Origin: Azospirillum sp. TSH58
Lineage (GTDB): Bacteria > Pseudomonadota > Alphaproteobacteria > Azospirillales > Azospirillaceae
Reading direction: 5' to 3'
DNA length: 64,000 nt
Assembly: GCF_003119115.1 (NCBI RefSeq)
Contig: NZ_CP022363.1
Location: 186,001-250,000 of the forward strand
Under the pieces are notes generated by a model. It saw only the letters and a program-made list of their open reading frames with translations. It searched no databases and was not told where the DNA came from. Every line of letters begins with the position of its first letter. The stretch's first letter is position 1. The position numbers and the translations under genes were made by a program. Positions 25,651-35,000 of the stretch are shown here, piece after piece.

Positions 25651-27852
25651 TCAGAACCCGGTTTCGCGGATGAGCACGGCCAGCGCGGTGCGCCAGAAGC
25701 GGTCGGCCAGGCTGCGCGCCTCGCCGTCGACGCGGGCCACGCCGCGCATCTGGTGGGCGGGTCCCGCCTGCGTCCGGTCCAGCGGCGCCAGGGTCACCCG
25801 GTAAACGGCCTCCACCGGCTTCAGGTTGGAACGCGCGGCCTCGGCGTTGGTCCGCCCCATCGACGGGCCGGTCTGGCTTTCCACCGCGATGGGACCGCCG
25901 TGGATCGAGGCCAGGGCGGGAACGTCCAGCCCCTTCACGCCGACCCGGTCCACCGCCGTCACCCGCGCCTCCATGCGGGGGCGCAGCGGATCGTCGGGGT
26001 GGAACACCGCGGCGGCGCCCGCCATCACGCGGGTCAGGTCGTTCTCGGCCACATAGCCGACCAGTTCCCCGCCGCCGTCGGCCACGATCTGGCCCAGCGC
26101 CAGCGACGGCCCCACCCAGCGGCCGGGGCGCAGCGCGTCGGCGACATCCACCACCGTTCCGGCGATCGGCGCGCGGATCTCCAGCCGCGCCAGACCGTCG
26201 AGCAGACCCTGCCGGTCGGCGAGCCCGGCGGCCAGATCCTCCTCCATCACGCGCACCCGGTCCAGCCCGTCGCGGGCGGCCAGCATGCGGTCGATGCGGT
26301 CCTGGGCCAGCGCGATGCGCAACTCCGACTGCTGCAGCCTGCTGGTCAGCTCCGGCGCCTCCAGGCGGAACAGCAGGTCGCCCGCCGCCACGCGCTGGCC
26401 GGGTTGGACCAGCACCTCCGCGATGCGGGACGGCACCGGGGCGAACAGGGTCGAGAACCCCTCCGCCCGCCACACCGACGGCACGGCGATGGAGCCGGTG
26501 ACCGGCACGAAGGCCAGCCACACCAGCGCGGTCAGGCCGCCCAAAGTCATCAGGAGGTTCCGGTTGGGCCGCAGGCTGCCCCGCCGCTCCCACCATTCCA
26601 TCATCTCGTTGACCAGCGGGCGCAGGATGAACCAGCCGACTTCCACCGCGAACAGCACGATGCCCAGCACCTTGATGAAGACGTGATAGACCAGCACCGC
26701 GATGCCGATGAACAGCACCAGCCGGTAGACCCAGGTGGCGAAGGCGTAGGCCAGCAACACCCGGTGCATCCACGGATCGAACCGCTCCGGCACCTCGTCG
26801 CCCAGGCCGAACAGCCATTCCCGCAGCCGCCAGCGGGCCAGCGCGAAGGCGCGGTCCTGCAGGTTCGGCACGTCCAGCGCGTCGGCGAGCAGATAATAGC
26901 CGTCGAAGCGCATGAAGGGGCTGAGGTTGATCGTCAGGGTCGTCACCCAGCTCACCGTCGCCACGAAGAAGGCGGCGCTGCGCAGCGGCCCGTCGGGCAG
27001 GAAGCTCCAGGCCAGGGTGGCGAAGGCGGCCAGCGCCAGTTCCGTCAGCATGCCCGCCGCCGCGATGTGCAGCCGGGCGCGGCGGGAGACGAGCCGCCAC
27101 GCGTCGCTGGTGTCGGTGTAGAGCACCGGCCACATCACCAGGAAGGCCGCCCCCATGGTCGGCACCCGGCAACCGAAGCGTTTCGCCGTGTAGGCGTGCC
27201 CCAGCTCGTGCAGCGTCTTGGTCACCAGCAGGGTCAGGCCGTAGAGCGCCATGCCCTCCAGCGTGAAGAAATGCAGGAAGGTGTGGGCGAAGCTGTCCCA
27301 CTGGCGCATCGCCAGGATGATGCCCAGAATCCCCGCCCCGATCACCGTCCACAGCCAAGCGCGGCTGTAGAAGGGCGCCACATAGCGCACCGTGGCGTTC
27401 AGGAAGGCGTCCGGGCGGACCAGCGGAATGCGGAAGAACAGGTAATTGTGCAGCAGCCACATCCACCAGGACGTGCGCCGCGCCGCCGTCTGCTTCGCCA
27501 GGAAATCGACGTCGGCGTCCTGGGTCAGGTTGCTGGAGGCCAGGAACTTGTAGAGGCCGACCACGTCCTCCGCCTCCGGCTGCAGGACCGTTTCGGCGGC
27601 CACCGCGGCGGCAATGGCGCGGGGCGACCCGTGATGCCAGCGCGCGATGACCTCGAAGGCGCCGTGGCCGATGCGGAAATAGCGGTTGCGCACCGGGTCG
27701 TGGATCGTCCAGCAGGGCGAGCCGTCCACCGCCGGCGGGGCCGGCAGCAGCTGCAACTCCTCGCGCAGCGGCGGCAACCGCACGCTGTCCAGCGGGTCCA
27801 CCGGCGTGACGACCGCCGGTCCCGTCGTCATGCCGATGGCGGCGGCGCCCAT
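25651..27852 (-). CDS. M50-type site-2 peptidase fused to HlyD-like adaptor
   Basis: 733 residues. The N-terminal cytoplasmic part (about 45-115) resembles a PqqD-like winged helix. The membrane peptidase region has HELGH (His215-His219) and a second metal-ligand motif FDGYYLL (Asp317), as in intramembrane zinc proteases, with several TM helices between about 165 and 455. The C-terminal 270 residues form a HlyD-type periplasmic arm: a lipoyl-like hairpin around VLVQPGQRVAAGDLLF, a coiled coil and a beta-barrel. It ends the locus that begins with the giant surface protein and starts four bases after the preceding stop. It is probably part of the exporter of that protein. Whether it cuts the substrate or acts as a scaffold is not known. 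Confidence 0.88.
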   Translation of the reverse strand: MGAAAIGMTTGPAVVTPVDPLDSVRLPPLREELQLLPAPPAVDGSPCWTIHDPVRNRYFRIGHGAFEVIARWHHGSPRAIAAAVAAETVLQPEAEDVVGLYKFLASSNLTQDADVDFLAKQTAARRTSWWMWLLHNYLFFRIPLVRPDAFLNATVRYVAPFYSRAWLWTVIGAGILGIILAMRQWDSFAHTFLHFFTLEGMALYGLTLLVTKTLHELGHAYTAKRFGCRVPTMGAAFLVMWPVLYTDTSDAWRLVSRRARLHIAAAGMLTELALAAFATLAWSFLPDGPLRSAAFFVATVSWVTTLTINLSPFMRFDGYYLLADALDVPNLQDRAFALARWRLREWLFGLGDEVPERFDPWMHRVLLAYAFATWVYRLVLFIGIAVLVYHVFIKVLGIVLFAVEVGWFILRPLVNEMMEWWERRGSLRPNRNLLMTLGGLTALVWLAFVPVTGSIAVPSVWRAEGFSTLFAPVPSRIAEVLVQPGQRVAAGDLLFRLEAPELTSRLQQSELRIALAQDRIDRMLAARDGLDRVRVMEEDLAAGLADRQGLLDGLARLEIRAPIAGTVVDVADALRPGRWVGPSLALGQIVADGGGELVGYVAENDLTRVMAGAAAVFHPDDPLRPRMEARVTAVDRVGVKGLDVPALASIHGGPIAVESQTGPSMGRTNAEAARSNLKPVEAVYRVTLAPLDRTQAGPAHQMRGVARVDGEARSLADRFWRTALAVLIRETGF

Positions 27853-27855
27853 GGC

Positions 27856-29220
27856 TCAGAGCCCCACGGTCTGGCGCAGCGCCGCCAGCGGACGGCGGAA
27901 CAGGTAGAAGGCCAGCGGCACCCGCTCCCCCTGGATCTTGGCGGTGCCGCGCAGCCCGATGCGCGGCGTCGGCTGGTCCGGCGCCAGATCGGCGCGGACG
28001 CGGTAGGCCAGAACCCCGCCCGGGGTCAGCCCCGGTTCGTAACTGGCGTGGGACACCCTGGCGCGCAGCGGACGCAGCGGATCGACGTTCAGATAGAGGC
28101 TGACCTCCGCCCCCTCCTGCAGCACGATCGCGTCGTTGACCGGCACATGCACGTCGACCTCCGCGGCCTGCGGATCGGCCAGGGTCAGGATGCGCTCGCC
28201 GACCGCCACCGGCTTGCCCAGCCAGTCGTTGGCGTCGGTGAAGACGGCGATGCCCGTCCGCTCCGCCTTCACGGTGACGCGGTCCATCAGGTCGCGGGCG
28301 AAGTCCATCTCCGCCCGGCGCAGCTCCACCTGGGTCTTCAACTGGGCGATGCGCGCCTTGCTCAGCGGATCGGTGAAGGCCCCCTGCGAGGCGGTCAGCA
28401 ACTCCGCCTCCGCCGAAGCCAGCGCCTTGCGCGCCACCTCCAGGCGGCTCTTCAGAACCGTCGCCTCGAAGGTGAACAGCGGTTGGCCGGTGGTCACCGG
28501 CTCGTTCGGCTGCACGTGGAAGCGTTCGATCACGCCTTCCAGCGGCGCGCTGACGATCAGCGGGTCGCGCGGCGCCACCTCCGCCGGAGCCAGCGTCGAT
28601 TGCGGCACCGGGATGGCCAGGACCGCCGCCAGGACCGCCACCACCGCCAGCGCCCACACCCCCTTGCGCGCCCGGACACCGGAGCGGCGTCCCGCCCGGG
28701 TCAGCGCCCACCAGGCGTGTCCATAGCCGCCGGAGAGCTGCGCGAGCAGCACCTTCTCGCCTTCCGTCCAGGCGTCGTCGCGGGCCAGCCACAACACCGC
28801 CGTGACGGTGCCGTCCGGCCCCGGCAGGGGCACCCACAACGCTTGCGCCGGTCCCCACTGCCCCCAGTCGCGGGCCAGCGCGGGCGGCACCTCGGTGGGA
28901 GCGATGCCGTGCAGGTTGCGCGCTTCCGCCCCCGCGGCGATGGCCGAGGCGGCGGCCTCCAGCCAGCGGGTGAAGGGAGCGTCGCGTTCCGGAACGGCGA
29001 CGTTGGACACCGCCTCCAGCCGCGCCTTGCCCGACGGCGCGACGGTCAGGAACACCGCCTGCTGGTAGGCGATCATCCGCCGCGTCTGGTTCACGATGAG
29101 GAAGCGCAGCGCCTCCGGATTCTGGGCCTGCCGGGCCTCCTGCTGCAGGTTCAGGAGGAGCAGGAGGCTGTTCAGCGGGTTGGCCGCCTCCATCCGGACG
29201 GATTTGACGTCATCGGGCAC
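27856..29220 (-). CDS. Inner-membrane HlyD-type adaptor with cytoplasmic GAF-like domain
   Basis: 454 residues. Residues 1-180 form a GAF-like domain (LIVNQTRRMIAYQQAVFL, LWVPLPGPDGTVTAVLWL, LLAQLSGGYGHAWWAL). One TM helix follows (about 187-205), then a periplasmic membrane-fusion arm with lipoyl-like halves (GVIERFHVQPNEPVTTGQPL and DRVTVKAERTGIAVF), a helical hairpin and a beta-barrel. HlyD adaptors usually have only a short cytoplasmic tail, so a GAF-like N-terminus is unusual and could sense a ligand or dock a partner. The gene overlaps the end of the preceding adaptor gene by 11 bases, which implies translational coupling. Confidence 0.87.
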   Translation of the reverse strand: MPDDVKSVRMEAANPLNSLLLLLNLQQEARQAQNPEALRFLIVNQTRRMIAYQQAVFLTVAPSGKARLEAVSNVAVPERDAPFTRWLEAAASAIAAGAEARNLHGIAPTEVPPALARDWGQWGPAQALWVPLPGPDGTVTAVLWLARDDAWTEGEKVLLAQLSGGYGHAWWALTRAGRRSGVRARKGVWALAVVAVLAAVLAIPVPQSTLAPAEVAPRDPLIVSAPLEGVIERFHVQPNEPVTTGQPLFTFEATVLKSRLEVARKALASAEAELLTASQGAFTDPLSKARIAQLKTQVELRRAEMDFARDLMDRVTVKAERTGIAVFTDANDWLGKPVAVGERILTLADPQAAEVDVHVPVNDAIVLQEGAEVSLYLNVDPLRPLRARVSHASYEPGLTPGGVLAYRVRADLAPDQPTPRIGLRGTAKIQGERVPLAFYLFRRPLAALRQTVGL

Positions 29221-30016
29221 CTTTGGCCTCCTCCGCCGGGTTGAAGCGGGCGGTTCCGCTCATGCCGGCGACCAGATTCGGGGCGTTGCCCTGCTTGTCG
29301 GCCAGCAGCTTGCCCGTCACCTTCAACGACTGGCTGACCGGGTCGACGCGGGCGCCGATCAGGGTGACCTCGCCGTCCAGGGCCTCGCCCGTCTCGTCGA
29401 TGCGCAGCTCGAACCGCTGGCCGGGCTTCAGCCAGACCAGCCAGGAGGACGGGACGATCAACTCCACGCGAAGATCGCGGTCGGACAGCACTTCGAGCAG
29501 GGCCGTGCCGGCGGGAACCGACTCATGCTCGCGGATCCGCTGTTCCACCACCTTGCCGTCGAAGGGCGCCTTCACGTCGCAACGGCGGACCTCGATCTCC
29601 GCCTTGCGCAGATCGGCACGGGCGGCCTCGGCCTTCACCTCGGCCATCTCGACCTCGGCCCCGCCGATCGACTTCAGCTGCTCCAGGCGCCGGCTCTGCC
29701 GCACCGTGACGTCGGCGGCGCGCAGGTTGGCGCGGGCCGCATCGACCGCCGCCTGATAATGGCTGCAGTCGAACGCGATGAGCGTCTGCCCCGCCTTGAA
29801 GGACTGGCCCGCCTCCACGGTGATTCGCCCGATGCGCCCGGCGATCTCGCTGGACAGCACGGCGTGCTGCCGCGCCTCGATCAGCGCGCGGACCCCGCCT
29901 TCGGGGACCGGCGCCGGGTCGGCGGCGGCAAGCGGCAGGGGGAGCAGCGCGATAGACAGCGCAGCGAGGAAGCGTGAGGGGCGAAAGCGGCACATCATGG
30001 CAGAGATTTTCTGCAC
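29210..30016 (-). CDS. Periplasmic adaptor (HlyD/RND-type membrane fusion protein)
   Basis: 268 residues. A cleavable-looking signal (about 10-32, ending PLAAAD) precedes a lipoyl domain (SEIAGRIGRITVEAGQSFKAGQTLIAFD), a short alpha-hairpin and the returning lipoyl half (DVKAPFDGKVVEQRIREHESVPAGTALLEV). A beta-barrel (SSWLVWLKPGQRFELRIDETGE) follows. It is the soluble or loosely anchored adaptor of the locus and would bridge the inner-membrane HlyD proteins to the TolC-like channel. The start is GTG 30016 with GGAG six bases upstream; ATG 29998 is a possible alternative. Confidence 0.87.
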   Translation of the reverse strand: MQKISAMMCRFRPSRFLAALSIALLPLPLAAADPAPVPEGGVRALIEARQHAVLSSEIAGRIGRITVEAGQSFKAGQTLIAFDCSHYQAAVDAARANLRAADVTVRQSRRLEQLKSIGGAEVEMAEVKAEAARADLRKAEIEVRRCDVKAPFDGKVVEQRIREHESVPAGTALLEVLSDRDLRVELIVPSSWLVWLKPGQRFELRIDETGEALDGEVTLIGARVDPVSQSLKVTGKLLADKQGNAPNLVAGMSGTARFNPAEEAKGAR

Positions 30017-30081
30017 CCTTTGCTCCGGAAGCGCAACGATCCAGGATTCGCGAGCGGTCCTGTACGCTTATTTGTTTCAGC

Positions 30082-30128
30082 GGCGGCGCACCGACACAGC
30101 CGAAAGGGGGCGGTGCCGGTGCGCCGCC
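30082..30128 (-). terminator. 12-bp-stem hairpin between TolC-like and adaptor genes
   Basis: GGCGGCGCACCG (30082-30093) pairs perfectly with CGGTGCGCCGCC (30117-30128), with a smaller stem inside. It lies ten bases after the TolC-family stop codon and about 65 bases before the adaptor start. Without a T-run it may attenuate read-through or stabilise the upstream mRNA, so that structural genes exceed downstream ones. Confidence 0.5.
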
Positions 30129-30137
30129 CCATCGGAA

Positions 30138-31985
30138 TCAGCGCGCGGAGGCACGCCCCAGCGGGGACAGAGCGCTCGGCGGCACCGAGTAGACCTTCGC
30201 CGGTTCCGGCCGCGTGGGCGGGCTGTAGGACACCGTCATCGGGGTGGCCATGGTGGCGGCCGGTTGCTGCGGCAGTTCGGCCACCGTCACGCGCTCCGGT
30301 GCCGCGGCCTTGCGATCCGCCGGCTCCTCGCCGCGCGCGGCGACCGGGGCGCCCTTCGGCTCGGTCTTCGGCTCGGCCGCCTTTTCGACCGGAGCCTTCT
30401 CCACCGGGGCCTTCTCGGAGGTCGTGGCGGGAACCAGCAGATCCTGGAGGCGCGCCGTGCCACCGGCCTTCTGCTGCCAGGTGCCCAGCCCGTCGGACAC
30501 CGCCTGACGCAGCGTCGTGAGATCCTGGGACGGAACGGCCTCCGGCATCGGATCGACGCCCGCCGACACCATGACGCGGGCGTAGGCGTTCTGCAGGTCG
30601 GCGTAGACGAGATCGCGCCGCAGATCGGAGACGAGTTCCGACACCTCGGCCTGGATCACGCTCATGTCGCCCTGCTGGCCGACCGTGCTGCTGTTGACGT
30701 ACTGCTGCCGGATGCGGCGGTCGATCGCCGCCTGATCGGCGTTGAGCGAGAACTCCTGCGACAGCTCGCGGAACTGCACCATCGCCACGCGCACCTGGCT
30801 CAGCACCGCCACGCTGAGGGCCTGACGGCGGAAGGCGACCAGCTCCTCCTGCGCCTTGGAGAAGGCGTGGGTGTCCGGGGCCGAGGCCAGGGACAGGATG
30901 TTCCACGACACCCGCGCTCCGTAATCGGCCCAGCGCTGGTTCAGCAGGAAGCTGTTGCTGTCGTAATGCAGGCCAGCGTTCAGGTCGATGCCCGGCAGCA
31001 GCTTCAGCAGGGCGCGGCGCGTCTCGTCGGCGGTGATGCGGGCGTTGTAGGACTCCTCCAGCAGCTCCGGACGGTTGAGGAGCGCGTAGGTTTCCAGGGA
31101 TTCGACCGACGCCGTGATCGCCGGCACGTCCTTGCCGGTGACGTCCGGCGGCATCTGGATGGTGAAGTTCTCGCCCGGCGGCAGGCCCATCAGCGCGCCG
31201 AGCTGCGACTTGGCGGCGACCAGTTCGCGCCGCAGCGTCTGGAGCTGGCGCAGCGTGTCGACCAGCGCGCGCTGGTAGGAAAGGGTCTGCAGCGGGGCCT
31301 GGACGCGCTGGGCCTCCAGGGCGTTCGCGTTCTTGCGGGCCGCCTCGATGCGCTTCTCCAGCGGCTCGATCCGCTTCAGCAGCCGCTCCGCCGCGACCGC
31401 GCGCCAATAGGAGGTGCGCACGTCCTGCAGGATGCCCTGGACGACGCGGCGGCGGCGCTCGTCGGCGATCAGGACGAGGTTGGAGTTCTGGCGGGCGCGC
31501 AGGTAGCTGACGCCGAAATCGAGAATGTTCCAGGTGAAGCCCAGGTCGGCGGTCCGGCGATGCCGGTCCGTCGCCGTGGTGCTCTCGCCCGTGCGGCGGC
31601 CGGTGGCGAGGTTGAGGCTTTCCGATCCGGATTCGTTGTTGCGCCCGGTGTAGCCCGCCCCCGCCACGAGACGCGGCAGCATATCGAAGCGCGACAGATC
31701 GAGCTGCTGGTTGGCGACCGCCATTTCCATCAGCTTCACGCGTTCGTCGAGGTTGTACTTGATGGCCCGCGCCATCGCCTCGTGCATCGACACGGGGCCG
31801 GTGATCGGCTCCTGCGGCGCCATGATGACCGACATGTCCTCGCGCAGGCGGGACACGTTCTCGTCATCGGAGAGGGGCTTCGGGCTGACGGAACATCCGC
31901 TGGCGAGCAGCGCGGCGGCAGCCAGGACGAAGGACGCGCGGGCCTTGTGGCCCCGCGGCCGGAAGGAGGAAGCGAACCGGGTCAT
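30138..31985 (-). CDS. TolC-family outer-membrane lipoprotein
   Basis: About 615 residues. A lipoprotein signal (lipobox LASGC, Cys near 30) precedes two outer-membrane-efflux repeats forming the helical tunnel and barrel. Their long helices (about 80-230 and 290-470) include MHEAMARAIKYNLD, YRAVAAERLLKRIEPLEKRI and LNRPELLEESYNARITADE. The C-terminal 130 residues form an unusual low-complexity Ala/Pro/Glu/Lys tail (EKAPVEKAPVEKAAEP). It is the outer-membrane exit duct of the giant-protein exporter and starts 69 bases after the giant gene's stop. ATG 31985 is chosen; TTG 31997 in the same frame is an alternative. Confidence 0.9.
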   Translation of the reverse strand: MTRFASSFRPRGHKARASFVLAAAALLASGCSVSPKPLSDDENVSRLREDMSVIMAPQEPITGPVSMHEAMARAIKYNLDERVKLMEMAVANQQLDLSRFDMLPRLVAGAGYTGRNNESGSESLNLATGRRTGESTTATDRHRRTADLGFTWNILDFGVSYLRARQNSNLVLIADERRRRVVQGILQDVRTSYWRAVAAERLLKRIEPLEKRIEAARKNANALEAQRVQAPLQTLSYQRALVDTLRQLQTLRRELVAAKSQLGALMGLPPGENFTIQMPPDVTGKDVPAITASVESLETYALLNRPELLEESYNARITADETRRALLKLLPGIDLNAGLHYDSNSFLLNQRWADYGARVSWNILSLASAPDTHAFSKAQEELVAFRRQALSVAVLSQVRVAMVQFRELSQEFSLNADQAAIDRRIRQQYVNSSTVGQQGDMSVIQAEVSELVSDLRRDLVYADLQNAYARVMVSAGVDPMPEAVPSQDLTTLRQAVSDGLGTWQQKAGGTARLQDLLVPATTSEKAPVEKAPVEKAAEPKTEPKGAPVAARGEEPADRKAAAPERVTVAELPQQPAATMATPMTVSYSPPTRPEPAKVYSVPPSALSPLGRASAR

Positions 31986-32046
31986 TCTCGTCGGCAATCC
32001 ATTTGGAAAGAAAAGCTTAAGCGGGGAAGACGGCGAAGGAAGGCGC

Positions 32047-32065
32047 GGGCGGCGCTAGGCCGCCC
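32047..32065 (-). terminator. Hairpin spanning the stop codon of the giant gene
   Basis: GGGCGGC (32047-32053) pairs with GCCGCCC (32059-32065) around GCTAG, which contains the TAG stop. The placement, with the stop inside the loop, is like the repeat at 25573. Function uncertain. Confidence 0.35.
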
Positions 32066-35000
32066 GACTTCCCGGAGGAGCATGCGAGATGAGGGCCGCG
32101 AGCAACGCCGCGGACTGCGCGTCGGCGGCGCCGTGGACCTGGGCGACCTGGCGGGAGAAGGCCGGGCGGGCCGGCAACGTCCCGTCGAGGTCGGCGCGCG
32201 GGCCGGGGGCCTGTCCCGGACCATCCGGCGCGGCCGGAGCGGCGGCCGGATCGCCACCCGCCGGCGGTGCGTCACCGGCCGGCGGCTGCCCCTGACCCTG
32301 ACCCTGCGGCCGTCCTTGCGGTCCACCCGGGGCGGCCGGCCGGTTGGCCGGCGCGCTTTCGATCGTGGAGCCGGGGCCCGGCTGGCCGCCGGGCCGGTTG
32401 CCCGGCGCACCGCCGGGGCCGCCGGTTGCGGTGCCGGGGCCTCCGGGAGCCGCGCTGCCACCCGGCGTGCCGCCGGTGGCCGATCCAGCCGCACCGCCCG
32501 GACCGCCGACTCCGCCATTCAAGCCGCCATTGCCCGTTCCGGTGCCCGTCGCCGGCCCGCCGGCTGCCGGTCCGCCCGTCGCCGGGCCACCGGAGCCGAG
32601 GCCAGCGCCCGGACCACCGCCCGCCGGTGCTCCACCGAACCCGGCACCGGCACCGGCGCCGATCCCGCCCGACGCGGTCCCGCCCAAGGCTGAACCGCCC
32701 AAGCCCGAACCGCCGCCAACACCGCCGCCAACACCGCCCCCGAGACCACCGCTGCCCAGGCCGCTGCCGCCGCTGACGACGCCGCTCAACCCGGAACCGC
32801 TCGACCCGCCGGTGCCACCGCCCAGAACCCCGTTGGACGAATTCGCCGTGCCGCCGCCGGAGGGAGCCCCGCCCATGGCCGAGATGGTGATCGAGCGACC
32901 GGCGTCGCTGCTGGTCGAGTTGCCGATGTTCCCGATGGTGATCGAGCGACCGGCGTCCGTGCTGCTGTTCCCGTTGCCGGAGCCGCTCCCGCTGCCGATC
33001 GACGAGCTGGTGATGACGCGGCCCGCGTCGCTGCTCGTCTGCAGGCTGGGCAGGGTCGGCGCGGTGCCCAGCGTCGGCCCGGTCGTCTGCGTGGTCCCGG
33101 CGGACGTCGCCACCGCGGAGTTGGAGGGAGACGCCGCCGTCGTCGTGTTCCCGGTGGAGGCGGCCACGACGACGACCGGCGGTGGCGGAGGCGGAGCCAC
33201 CGAGTAGGTGGTCGTGCCGGCGTTGCCGGTGTTGCCCACGGCATCGCTCGCCTTGGCCGAGATCACATAGCTGCCGACGCTCAGGTCGGAGGCCAGGGCC
33301 AGTTGCCAGACGCCGGTCGCGCTGGCGCGCGCCGTGCCGACCGCTTGCCCGTTGATCGTCACGGTGACCAGACTGTTCGCCTCGGCCGTCCCCTGCACGA
33401 CCGGCGTGCTGCCGACGGTGGTGTTCAACGCCACGGTCGGGGCGACCGGCGGCGTGGTGTCGATGGTCAGGGTGGTGACCGCCGACAGGCTGCTGACGTT
33501 GCCGGCCTTGTCGGTGGCCTGCACCTGCAGGCTGTGCGTGCCGTCGGCCAGCGCCGCCGTGAACTGGAAGGTCCAGGCGCCGTTGGCGTCGGCGAGCGCC
33601 GTACCGACGGCCTTGCCGTCGACCAGCACATTCACCGTGCTGCCGGCCTCGGTCGTCCCGGCGAGGGACGGCGTGGCGATCCCGGAAATCCGCTCGCCCG
33701 CCGTGGCGCCGGCGACGGTGGCGCTGGTCACCGACGGCGCGGGCGCCACCGGCACCGCGGTGTCGATCACCACGGTCAGCGCGTCCGACGGATCGCTGAC
33801 GATGCCGAAGCGGTTGGTCGCCGTGGTCGTGATGCTGTGCGTCCCGTCGGTCAGCGCCGTCTGGAGGCGATGGACCCAGAAGCCGTTCTCGTCGGCCACC
33901 GCGGTTCCCACCGCCTTGCCGTCCACCAGCACGGTCACCGTGGCGTTCGCCTCCGCGGTGCCGGACAGGGTGGGCCGCGTCACGTTGGTCAGCCGGTCCG
34001 TCGCCGAAACGCCGGAGTCGGACAGGCCGCTCAGCGCCGTCCCGACCGGCTTCGCCGGGATCGGGGTGTCGATGCGCACCTGGCTGGTGTCGCCCACCCC
34101 CTTCAGGGTCGTCACCAACGGTCCCTGCGCCGCGTCCGTCACGATGGACCCGTTCAGCGCCAGCCCCAGGACCGCGATGCCCTGCGGCGCGCGGTCACCG
34201 ACCGGAACGACATAGTCGAACCGCAGAAGCGTGCCGGTGCTGCCGGCCGCGTTGTAGGTGGCGTTCCGGATCTCGCTGCCCACCGCCAGTTCCAGGACCG
34301 GATTGCCGCCGCTGATGATGGACGCTTCGCTGAGCTGCACGAAGAAGCTGACCGTTTCGCCCGGCAGATAGGTCCGCGCCGGGGGAGGCGTGACGCTGAC
34401 CACCGACGGCGGTGTCCGATCCACCGCCACGCTGCGGGTCGCCTGGGTGGGGTTGCCCGCCGCGTCGGTGAGGCTGGCGGTGACGGTGTAGTTGGCGCCG
34501 TCCGTCAGCGCCAGCAGGTCGCTGGACGGAACGGTCAGGCTCCAGCGGTTGTTGGTCACCGTCGTGGTGTAGGACTTGCCGTTCAGCGTCACCGTGACCG
34601 TCCGACCGTACTCGACACCGTTGGTGACGCCCGCCACCGTCTGCCCCACGGCGCTGTCCGCCGCGTTCAACACATTGTCGCCCGCCACCGTGGCGATGGC
34701 GAGGGTCGGCGGCGTGCGGTCGACCGAGACGCTGCGCGTCGCCTGGACCGCGGCGTTGCCCGCCACGTCCGTCAGGTCGGCGGTGATGGCGTAGGTGCCG
34801 CCGTCCGGAAGAGCCTGCAGGTCGGCGGAGGGGATCGACAGGCTCCAGGCGTTGTTGGTCACCGTCGTGGTGTAGGTCTTGCCGTTCAGCGTCACCGTGA
34901 CCGTCTGGCCATCCTCGACCCCCGTGGTGGTGCCCGACACCGTCTGGGCCACGGCGCTTTCCGACGCGTTCAGCACATTGTCGCCGCTCACCGTGGTGAT

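Noticed and set aside
25508-29244. Long alternate frames on both strands over the M50-HlyD and GAF-HlyD genes
   Set aside because: High GC suppresses stops. These frames are Arg/Gly/Ala-rich and overlap genes with conserved motifs.
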